This document shows, piece by piece, positions 39,401 through 51,400 of a DNA stretch of 64,000 bases. Positions within the stretch are counted from its first letter, which is position 1. Each line of letters starts with the position of its first letter. The position numbers and the translations under genes are program-made. Location of the stretch: assembly GCF_910592395.1 (NCBI RefSeq), contig NC_088314.1:18620070-18684069 (forward strand), in the 5' to 3' direction. Below the pieces are notes generated by a model. The model was not told where the DNA came from and did not search any database. It saw only the letters and a list, made by a program, of their open reading frames with translations. Source of the DNA: Lineus longissimus. Taxonomy: Eukaryota; Nemertea; Pilidiophora; Heteronemertea; Lineidae.

Positions 39401-42400
39401 CCCTTATAAAGTGATAATTGGTGAAGAGATAATGGGTCCCTTTCTTCTCAAATAAACCTCATTTTAAATATCTATTAAGAAAATATATGTTACATCCAAA
39501 TTATACCTCTACTCCATGTATCATATCCCACACCCCTGAAAATAGGTTAGAAATACACTACCAGGTCGATATGTGAAAATCACTTTGATCAGGTAAAGGC
39601 AAGACCTTTTTTGTTCCTTTCCAAGGCCTTATTTGTACTTCACTCTTCAGGGGATAGAATTTACCCACACAGTCCATGAACTGTATGTCAGCGAACTTCC
39701 TCACATCGATACTTTTGCAAAGACCAAAGGCCCTTCACAACTCACCTTCTTATGCTGGTCAATGGTTCGATACCGGTGACAGTTGGATCCTCGGTATAGT
39801 TAAAGATGGCCGCCATCACGCGTGTGTGGCCGTCAAAAGTGACGCTGACGTTCGTAACTGTCATAGAACTGTTGACTGGGGATGTGTAGCAGATAATACT
39901 CTTTTGACTTATGCTGAAACGAAATAAAGAATAATTTTAGCGATTTTTCAAAGTGGTTATTACCTACCAGGTGAGCACCTACTCTCTTTCCAAAAGAAGG
40001 CCTGGTATGGTACATGTGGTACATGTCCTTGTATTGTACCCCCCAAACATCCTGCCCTGCCTAATCAGTCAGGCTATGGAGAGTTTTTGTCTACAACATA
40101 TCAAAAGGATGCTTTTGCGAAAGCATATAATGCTGCAAAATTAAAGGGGGTTCATAATATCTAGCCCTGCCAAACCAGCCAGGCTATGGGGGATTTCTTT
40201 AGCCCTGCAACTGGTGCAGATATCCCATCACCGAAGTCAAGCAATGTTGCAGCCAGTGGATGGATAACATGATACCCCTGGGGACATTCGATAGCAGAGC
40301 TAATTTATTACCAAACACTGCATAGATGGACCTAAAATGTGGGGTCAAAACCGAAGTGGCAACCAAGGTTTATGGAGAAATGACACCTCCACCCAAACGT
40401 CACAACAAATAGAGATTTTTCATTTATCAATTTGTTTTCTAAAACACTACAAACTTCACACATAATCTACACATAATGCAGTGGTCGGCATTGTTGTAAC
40501 AAACTGTACTGATCCTGAAAAGGTAAGTGACTCACACCGCGACCTACAGAGACATGTCCTGCATTACCTTTTATTTATCTCACATGGGTAGGGCCCGATA
40601 TAGGCCCGGGTAGCATCTTTCACACCTGTATCAAGCCACTCTCCGCTGATGGTAATCTTGGACTCTCCAGACTTCGGTCCCAACGATGGGAAGATCTTCT
40701 GTATCTTAGGATCCCGGCAGGTGAAGATTTCGCCATATTTACTCTTTCCTGTTTGGCCGTTCTTCAGTCTGATCGAGATTGGACCGTCGTCAGACATCAC
40801 ATGTTTAGGCTTTGGCTCAATGCGACAGACTATTCTGTAAACAGAATGTAATGTATAGTAATGAAGGTAACGTATTAATTTCATGACAGAGTGTCTAACA
40901 GAGTAAAATTCAAATGTCGAAATGAATAGATTTCATTTTGGAACCAAACTGTTCAATATACACTTGAACCCCTCAAAGACTCCTTTTGGACTGACTAATG
41001 CTGTCATTAATAGAGGGTTGTCCAGATTGTATACAGATGACTTGTTTGCAAACAAAATCACTGTCCCTAATAGAGAGGGTGTCCTGGTTTTGGAAGTGTC
41101 TGCTAAGGGAGGTTCCACTACGTAAAGCAAGAATTGATAAGGACTTTATGGGTCCCCTAGCACTTGTCTACAGTCCCTGTTTCGAAATGATTAAAACAAA
41201 AATCTGATACTCACATTTTCGCAATGACGTAGAATTCTTTATATGGAATACATTTCCGTCCAGCGACCATAATGAGTGCGCCCGTCCCGTTGACGTCATC
41301 GAACGTCTTGCCAAGATCCGTTCCGCGAATTGTAAGATTAGTGCCGCCCTCTATGGGTCCAGATTTAGGCTCAAACTGTGGAGAAGAGATTGGTTAAAGT
41401 TCCTATATGAAGATTAAGCTTCATTTCCCCTACAGTGGGAACCACTGGTGACTGCAGGAAACTGAGGTTTTCAAACGCATTGGCATTAATTTCAATGTAA
41501 GTTATTTGCAATTGTAACTGGCTACCTGCTTGTGGAACACGGGAAAGTGTGTACCTTGTAGTGGTGGCATCATTCCTACTAGCCCAGGCTAAAGGGGAAA
41601 TTCCCCTAGCTCAGTGGGTAGAGTGATGGCCTTATAAGCGAGAGGTCCCGGGTTCAATCCCCGGTTGGACCTTGATGTTTTTCCTCTGTTACAACCTGAT
41701 AGTGAAATGAAGCCTCTGACATCGCAAAGCTTTGCAAACATGAACAACTTTTCGGAAAGTGTTATGCAGACGGACACAAAATACTCGGAAGGATGTGAAT
41801 TTGAAGTATGTGACTTTGTTAACGGATATCAAGCCTTATACTGCCGATGTTTGCGTGAAATGATATTGTTAGATATTCATTTAAACATGATGTTGTTATC
41901 AATACAGTTGAAGAAACACTTAACGATGAAGAGGCTTGAAGTGAAACTACAGTGACCCCATTTTGCCAATCTAAGTACACCAGAACTCTTTCAAACACAA
42001 AAAATTCTACGAGACATATTCGAGGGCAATGCAGACCAAAGTTGACAACATCCTCTCCAAGTAATACTTTTACCAATTTGTGGATTTTGGATGAGTTCTG
42101 GTGATTCTTAAATTGGTAAAATGGAGTCACTATAGTTTCACCTTAAGCAAAGAAACATAAATTACTGGAGGCATTTTTCCAACTAAACTACCATACACAA
42201 AAACACAACAACACAACAATATCCTCTTAGTCAATTATTCTAAAAGGCCTTGGTCACAGGATTGCAAGGATTTTAATTGCAAATGCCTTTGGCCTTGTTT
42301 TGATCTCACCAGTCCTTGGTATCGCAAGTCGCAACCAAGGACCGCTTTGTATGAGAAAAATGTGTCCACCATCTAGATTCCCCAGTCTACAAGTTCGAGG

Positions 42401-45400
42401 TGATGCATCCAATCAGCAAGATACATCATTAAGAACAGCATATTGTGGGAGTCTATTCTTTGTTTTCCAGACTTTGAAAGTGGCATTCCCTTCATTTAGA
42501 AGGAGTTCTAATTCCTTAAGAAGTTCAAGTTCTAGCCAAAATGGTGGTACCCTTCCACAGAACTGAAGATAAGAAACTTTTACAAATAGGATCAAAACCA
42601 CTGAACATCCATTGAACAGTACTCACACAGTCAAAATACAGGATTTGTCGAAAAATACTCACAAGGCATGCTGCATGTAATCAAATGTTACTAAAAAGGT
42701 TACTTCCTTTAATTTAGGATTTTAAAGTTAAATACTCACTCATCACAACAGATACAAAGTTAACAATATACAGATAGATAATTCGTTGATAATTCACAGA
42801 CTGTTACACAAATGTCTACATTGGCCATGCTGAATTTAAGCCAAATATTTTCCTTCAAAGGCCCAAGAAATACAGTAGAACCTCTCTATTTAGGACACCT
42901 TCCAGACTCACAAGTACTGTCCTTAATAGAGAGGTGTCCTGATTAGAGAGGTCAAGTTGAATTGGGGAGCAGAACTGGTGTCCTCAAGAGATAGTATGTC
43001 CTTACAAGAGAGGTGTTCGCTGAGGGAAGTTCCTCTGTACCAACCAAAATGTTTCTCAATACGTACCGAGTTAATCATTGGGTTAGCACATTTGACGTTA
43101 TCATTTAGCGGTCCTTTGCAAGTCTTGTTGAATGTACAGGTGCTGGTACCAGTACACCAGGCACACTGGTATTTCGCATCTGTTTTGTACGAGCTGGTAC
43201 ATCGGCTGCAGTCTGGGCCCATTTTGTCACATTTGTAAATAGTCACTGGAAAATTAAACGTCAAATATGAGTTTGAAGTAAAACGGATGAAATCAATTAA
43301 AAAGGTCACATCCTGGCCTTGTGGTTGTGACTTCGTTCTCGGCGGGGTCAACTGAAATTTCAACCAATCGCAGGACAGGCCAGCACGACAAGTTGGAAGG
43401 AATACCAGATTCTCACTAAGTTGGAAGGAATACCAGATTCTCGGCAAGTTGGAAGGAATACCAGATTCTCAGCAAGTTGGAAAGAATACCAGATTCTCGG
43501 CAAGTTGGAAGGAATACCAGATTCTCGGCAAGTTGGAAGGAATACCAGATTCTCGGCAAGTTGGAAGGAATACCAGATTCTCGGCAAGTTGGAAGGAATA
43601 CCAGATTCTCGGCAAGTTGGAAGGAATACCAGATTTTCGGCAAGTTGGAAGGAATACCAGATTCTCGGCAAGTTGGAAGGAATACCAGATTCTCGGCAAG
43701 TTGGAAGGAATACCAGATTCTCGGCAAGTTGGAAGGAATACCAGATTCTCGGCAAGTTGGGGAACTGATTCAACCACTTGTGCATTGATCATTGAAACCT
43801 GGCAGCAACGTCCATCTTGTTTTACCTTTTATATCAGAATCGAAGTATTGCGAATCCTGGTACGAGGATCGTCTCCACGCGATCGTCAGCGGAACTTCCA
43901 GATACTCCTCATCTTCTGTATACGAGTATGGCTGCAAGAAAATACGAACGTTTGAATACACTGAACCATATAATCCAAGTTCACACATTTTGTCACATTC
44001 TATGCAAATACTGCACTCTCCATTTCACTTGTTAGGGCACATGTCAAATTGTTATGAAGCAAAAGAAAATGCTCTTCGTCTCTGGGGAGGAAGGGGTCAA
44101 AGACAATATTGCCATGTGTTCGTCTTTTATTCTTCTTACCACAACAACTAATAACAAGAGGCCCAAGGGCCAGGCGCTCAGTCGAAATGCACGAGTCATT
44201 GTACACAATGTGTGACCCGCTCTACCAAAACTAGGCGCTTGTCGCATCTGAACTTGCCAGGTTGATACGGACTTGTTCAGATGCGACAAGCGCCTAGTTT
44301 TGGTAGAGCGAGTCACATGTACACAATATGTCACCGACACCCGTGTTATACTTTGATTTTGGCACAGCAAAGGCGGTATTGAAGTGTGGTGACATCAGCC
44401 TTGACATTATCCACACTCAGCGAACTTTGTTGGCAACGCTAGCAAGGTCAAGGCACAGACTGATGTTCAAAATGGCCGCCGAAATTACACCACTCCACAG
44501 CCTCTATACCGGATACAATGGAACCTCCCTTAGCGGACACCTCTTTATTAGAGACAACCTCTCTATTAAGGACACTAGTTTTAGTCCCAAATTGGTACTT
44601 TCCATTCAATTTGACCTCTCTAATCAGGACACCTCTCTATTAAGGACAGCATTTGTCAGTCCCGAGAGTGTCCTTAATAGAGAGGTTCTACTGTACTCAC
44701 CTTTTGATTTTGACACACGACTGTCTTGTTACTAGTCCGCCTTGCCGGCTGCCTGATCTCCTGTGGGTCCCCTTGCCTGACCACACACTCGAATAAACCG
44801 TCCCCGGGATCGGGCAGGTTCTTCCCTCGGACCACGATCTCCTTCTTCTGACCATTTGGCAACAGAATCTCCGAGCTGTTCGATGCCACCAGCTGTGGGC
44901 AGTAATCTTTTCCGCCTTGTTTTGCGACGTATGGATACTGAAACGTAAACAATACCATCAAGTTGAAAAAGCAAAGCACTGACTTTAACAGGTCCTAATC
45001 TAAACTTAGCTAGGTGTGCTACCTTTGGCATAGTTTCACAACAACTCTGCTAGGGGGTGCAGTAACTCGTGTACCTCTTCAGGGGTCAGTGGAAGTCGAT
45101 TTTTATGCAACAAAATGCAGTGAAAAGAAAACTGCGAAACAAATCACATCGTGCAAGCTCCATTTCATCATTGTGACATCATTCGCTGGTTCTAATTGCG
45201 TTAGCTCATCCAACGTGACATCATGCAACGTCATTTCCGCCAGAAACTTACCTTGTTGGACAAGATGACGTTTGACGAGCTGCTGCAGCTTGATGAGTTA
45301 TGGGTGCAGAGGTTGTCGAAGATACACCAGTCACAAGGCCACTCCGTTGACACACACTTGCTGCAGCTAGAATAGAGGATAAGATATCTTTATAAATATT

Positions 45401-48400
45401 ATGCCACAAATCATCATTGCCCCCCCCCCCCTCCTCCCAATGCAAACGCTTTCAAACACGATAGCCACTGGCAATAGCGTAACGAAACAAAAGTTGCATA
45501 CATGCAGAACATATTTGCTACTTTCTGATGTATCCAAGGCAATCATTGGAAAAAGGCAACCAAAAGAACAAGGCAACCATTCGAATTAGGCAATAACTTA
45601 CAGAGAATGAGTCTGGCACTTATAAAAGTAGAAGTCTGTCTCAAGGAAATCGACACCCGTCTCATTTGAGCGAATCTTCAGACGCACTGCCACGTAATCT
45701 GTAATTACAATAACACAATGAATATTGAGAATAATCTCAAAAACCATAAGGAGTTTTAGAACTTAGTGTACCAGATTTTTTCTTCGCAGCAATATACTTT
45801 CACAATGACAGTTAGTTGTGAACACAAGATGAAAAGAAGGAAACACGTCTGTCTTCACAACTTTCAAAACTTATCAAAATTCTGATTCAAAAGTGCATCA
45901 AACTTTCAATGAAATGGACCGATTTTGTTTCAAATTCCTGCATGCGATGGGAATAATGACCATTATATTTCATTTCAGTGAAAAAATTACAGAAAGCCGA
46001 CAACTTCCACTTAGTGGGCGGATATTAAACCCGTTTTTCAAATTGGACACTTCCTCTGGAATATGATCATATTTAGAACAGACAAAATAACAAGCATAAA
46101 TTTCTCGCAATTATATCTGATACTGTTTTTTTTGGCTTGTTTATCCTAAAACATCGAATTCAGGTTCATTTTAAACATGTTAAACTTGAGAATGCTAGTT
46201 TCAGATGATTAGATGTGATTCAATTCTGACTTGTATCAACAGTCTCTGCTCCTCTGAAAGTTTTGGGGAAACTAAATTGAAGTAATGCGATGGGGACATG
46301 CACAGGCTAATTTGGATTTTTAAGCAGATTATACTCCCATACAGTACTCATGACATGAGAGTTATATATTCAAGTACAGTAGTAGCAAAGACAGGTGCAT
46401 AGAGGTTCTTCAGACAGATCACACAACTCCTAACAATCTGCCTGCCATGTTGGCCGTTAAAGACCTACGCCCTTTGCTAAAAATTTGAAATTGGTAATTG
46501 TATTTGAAATTGCGTAAATACGTGCCATTCGGTGGACGGATAAACAAATACTATACATACCAAGTTTCAGCAAATTTGCATGTATGATAACTGCATAACG
46601 GGCGCAGTTGAACAGGACTCTTTTCTGGAAAGTTTGCGCCATATAAATGACAATTTCACGGTCTCTGACAAAAGATTATTTTATTCCTACATGACTTTGC
46701 TCATGCATAACTAAACGTGGTGATTACTTTTGCATTTGTTCAGGCAGACAGCAGGGGTAACAGTGTATTATGTCATCACCCGTCACCCCTTTCCATTTCC
46801 AGATTAACCGCAAATACGACAAACAAAATTAGTCACGTATGTACGATTTGTCTTTGATCGTACACCGTGACTGTGTATCTCCGTACTCCTTTTTCCTGAC
46901 CCACCATTAAAATATGAACGGCGTACACCCCTTTAACCGCTTAACTGTGCAGGACGAGATATCTCGTCATGCACGTGTGCACCGCCACTGGGTATGACGA
47001 GATATCTCGTCATAGCCACATGGAAACAGATGAATTACACAAGAAGTGTGACATCACGTGAAGAACATACACATCATCAGGCAAAGCGTGGAAATAAACA
47101 AATAAAAACAATGCAAATACATAAAAGAGAATAAACATTCAAAGGAAGAAGCAAGTCAAAATAAAGAAATTAACAAGATTACTTAAAAATAAATGTCATC
47201 GGTTGCAGAAAAATAGATAAGTCATGCAATTCTGAACAGCTTTCATATGCATAACCTTGTAGTACCATTAGAAATGATATCAAAAAAATTCAAAATTACC
47301 TTCCAGATTTTTAACTTTTACCGGGGGAAATTTGGCCGCGGGAGAGGCGAAATTAGGGAAACTTGGCCGTTTAAGGGTTAATGATATCTTTCTGATGAAA
47401 TCTCCTATCAGAATGCACAGAGTTTCTCAACAGCTGGTTTCCTCCTACATGTAGGTCGTCGTTTTCAGCAAGACGGCCTCCTACTCAATTAGTTTAAGAT
47501 ACGTAAACAACTTTGAATTAAATGCTTTTTTAATATTTTGTAGGTAAACCATTCACTTCAAACCGCACATTCTGTTTTTTTAGAATGTAAACATTGTTGA
47601 AGACATGCCAATTCTAAAAACAGGCCAATGATTTTTGAATACTTGTAGAAAATTTTAAAACAAGCTGATACATGATACAGTATTTCATAACAAAAATGCA
47701 TATATTGAGAAAAAAATGCTCCAACTCAGATTGTTGTTTTACCTTTGGGATTAATGTAAATACTGTGGGGTTTGTAAAAGTCTGCAACACCAAGAATATA
47801 GAACACTAAAAATAACCCAACACCATATCAAGCAGTCATACAGCAAACCATCATTTGCAGAGTTGTGGATTTAGTCAATTGTCAAATGATGTCATTCAGT
47901 TAACGATGAATCATCACGCTAAACTAATTAAAGGGGATGAGCATGCTTATTAGTACATAGAGTGATGAGCCAGACCATGTAGTATGTACATGTAGAAACT
48001 TGAAATATGTACAATTCACACATACTGTAGTTACACCGATATAAGACCACGTCATTACAACTAAACTACAAGACTTAAAGTGCGTCTCTAGTCAGGCCAC
48101 TGTAGGCCGCAGCACCACCTGGCCTATAACAAGGAAATCAGGGATTGATGTTCTCTTCTCCGGACCTGCACATGAACCCTCGAGACATGCAAGACTCGAT
48201 TTGAAGGAAAAGGGCTAAAGCATCAACAAGGGCCAATTTCAACACAGGCATTACAGTCCAAATCACAATTGACATCCCATCTGCTTCGTGTCTAGCGCGC
48301 AACTGACACGAATCTGGACTGTAGCGTGATGCCAATTTCCAAACAATCGACCGTCAAAAAGATACATTTCTTACCTTTATCTACCAGCGGAGGAATGAGA

Positions 48401-51400
48401 TGGACTGGTGGCGTTTGGCACGACAGTCCAGAGACGAGCGCCTCCTTTGCTGGGTAGGCTATGTCCATGTCGCCAAAGATGCAATAGTATGGGACGGCCT
48501 GGTCAGTAGACTCTGGCAAGTTGGCAATATTCATACCAATCTGCAAGATAATAAGGACTAGTGTTTACTTCTTCATCTTCAGTGCTTGCTTCATACTTGG
48601 AGGTGCTAGACTCCAGGGAATATTCCTCCTCCAAGGCGGCATGAGAGTTTATGTGCCACTGCGGTTAGGCACCAATTGGGTTTTATGGCCTAGTGACTCC
48701 GACTTTGGCCAGAGGTAGAGTCCATGAAAGCTACTCCAACCCGGACCCTATTGTTGAGGAGCCAGCAATGTTAACCACAAGGCTATAACGCTGTTCTGAC
48801 AACGTTACATTTTACCCTGTTGACAGGTTACAAACATTTCCTTCAGTTTTCCGGATCAAACAATATTTTTTCAAAATTTTTATTCTTGCAAATCTAAGTA
48901 CAGTAGAACCACGTATTAAGGAGACCCACGGGACTGATAACAGCTGTCCTTGATAGAGAGGTGTCCTGATTAGAGAGGTGAAATTGAATGGAAACAACCC
49001 ATTTGGGACCAAATCTAGTGTCCTTTATAGAGAGATTGTCCTTAATAGAGAGGTGTCCGCTGAGGGAGGTTCCACTGTAAATCGCTTAATCAGCAAAAAA
49101 AAGCCCAAAAAGCTGTTTACATTATTCTAGTCTACTTACCGTAGCACGTTGATTGAGTGAAGTGTTTTTGGGCGTCATGTTGGTAACTGCGATGCACTGG
49201 GACGTCCCCTTACCCAGCCACCTCAGGGGCATGTCACTGTGACCGCACAGACCTCTTCTGGAGCACCTGAAAACAATTATTCAACACTGGTATAGTCAAC
49301 TCTGAAACATTCGTGAGCATTTTTTACATGAGAATCCCAAACACGGAATTTCATTTCGACTTGTCTGACGTCAAACACTACTTCAACTTATGCAAAAGCT
49401 TAACCTTACTTTTTTTCAAGTGAGCACCAACCGCAATACGGGTCGCCTGAACCAAGACACGTGTCACACGTCAGGTGACGACTGCAGTCCGTCACTCTCA
49501 TCTTGACAACCTGAAATTGAGGATTGTAACATTTAAGCATTTCATATTCGAGGCAGGTACTTTGGGACAAGAATCAAGCCACACCCTGCTTGTAGGACCG
49601 ATAACTATCGGATAGGAGTCGATTCATCTTCCAAAAGCCCTCTATTGTCAGAACGTGGTACCTAGCACTATAGTACCAGATAAGAGCTGCTTCTACATTC
49701 TTATGCAAGTATCAATTCGTGTCTTGTACCCCCCCTCCTCAAGGGTACGACACCTTATCACCCTATAACGACATCTTAAGGCTCAAGCATCACCCTTTTT
49801 TCACCAATGCTACTTTTTCTTTCGTCAAGACATCACCATCAACAATATATCAGTTATCACCGTCATATAAAGTAACCAAACTAATTTTACTGGGTAAGGC
49901 TGTATGTTCGACAAGACATCGACACATTAGCATCCTTATTCTTTCCAGCTTCGCCAAATTTTCACTGAAGGAAAAATAAATACTACTCAAGCATCGGCAA
50001 AGATTAGTGGTGATAGCTTAACTACCCTTGAGGAGGGGGGGTACAAGAAACGAATTGATACTTGCATTAGTCTTTATCACTTCTTAGTATTACTAACCTT
50101 GTTCCCAGCTGTAGCATAAAGATGGGTCTTGTTCTTATCGAACAGAATGTCCTGACTGACGCGGTGTCCTGGATGAATTGGCACATCCTCGTATTGACGA
50201 CCATGGATTGGGCTGCTGATAGTGATCTACAAAAGACAGTGGAACCTCCCTTAGCGGACACCTCTCTATTAAGGACACACGAGATAGGCGGGGATTGAAA
50301 TCCGTACGGTTTGATAATTGAGTCCAATTTTGAATTTTTCCATTTTCTGGGCAATTTGATGATGGGAACTTAAACTTTGGAGTGGAAGGTGATTTGCCGG
50401 CCAGCTTGGCAATAATGGCCTGTAATTTAACCACTTCATCTCCTTTCTTTCATTTAGGATTTTTAACGGGATAACGGGGTGATAGAAGTAAGAGCGTGTG
50501 ATGACCCAGTTCTAACGATGCAGACTCACCTTCTTGATTGAGCCCTGTGACGTTCCCAGGAACGCAATCGTGAAATTGTTCACGTCGGTCACCGCTATCG
50601 CAGTCAAGAAATCGGAAAACTCCAGAACTGGTCGGGCCTCGATCACCCCAACACCTGCGAGGGGGTAATTCAGAGGAACAGTGCCCTCTTTATCACAATA
50701 ATCCTCCGTGATCTGTGTAGGCTGAAAAACGTGAAATTCGGTTTCAGACAATGAGGAACCGGCGCGATTTATCCGCCGCGTGGCGCTGCAATCGATCATA
50801 CCGAAACTCTCCATTTCCAATGCATTATCATGTTATTGCTGAGCCCGAAAACGATCGCTTATTTTCGACCGATTTCGGCGACCTTTGCATCTTCCTGTTT
50901 CAAATTTATTGAGCTATCAGTTTCTTAAGATAATTTTGCGGAAAATATGCGCGATGCCAGTTATTGGGCACGTTTTCTGTTGTTGAAATCCTGTGCAAAA
51001 ATGTACGCAATGGTTTTCCGTGATTGACCTCATGCGACGTCAACAGACCAGAAAATGACGTCATGGTGTCAGAAGGTACAATCGATTGTGGCGCCGCCAC
51101 TGGCATTTATCTTAACGCCGGTTCCTCATTCCGAAAGTCTCTGGCACAAGCATGATTCGACAAACTAAGCACTTGAGACTGTTCATGATATGCATTTGGA
51201 TCTTCTACTGAAATTACCCATTACGCCAACCACAGTGTCGCAGTTGTGACTGTTTGACGTAACAACAGTCGATATTGCATTTTGTGTACACAAAATGACA
51301 TCAAAGTTTTTGGTAAACATCGGTGCAAAATTTAGTCTTTTCAAAAGCTTTATGGCTTAGTGCTTTAGTTCATCAACTTAAAATGATGGAATTATTCCCG

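Larger units (their letters stand above)
37924..49510 (-). other. Plexin exons 4-17: PSI and IPT/TIG stalk
   Basis: PSI 1 starts in exon 4 ([15 protein letters not shown]) and ends in exon 5. PSI 2 is in exon 8 ([20 protein letters not shown]). PSI 3 is in exon 11 ([19 protein letters not shown]). IPT signatures follow, such as [17 protein letters not shown] in exon 12, [19 protein letters not shown] in exon 13, [13 protein letters not shown] in exon 15 and [16 protein letters not shown] in exon 17. They form the extracellular stalk. Confidence 0.9.

Noticed and set aside
41600-41690. Possible functional tRNA (TAT anticodon-like loop)
   Set aside because: T arm and A box are good but the acceptor and anticodon stems do not pair; a non-tRNA body follows. 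Called a SINE head.
43360-43955. Overlapping open frames of 100-170 codons on both strands
   Set aside because: They translate the 28-bp minisatellite inside plexin intron 10; the real exons 10 and 11 are on either side.
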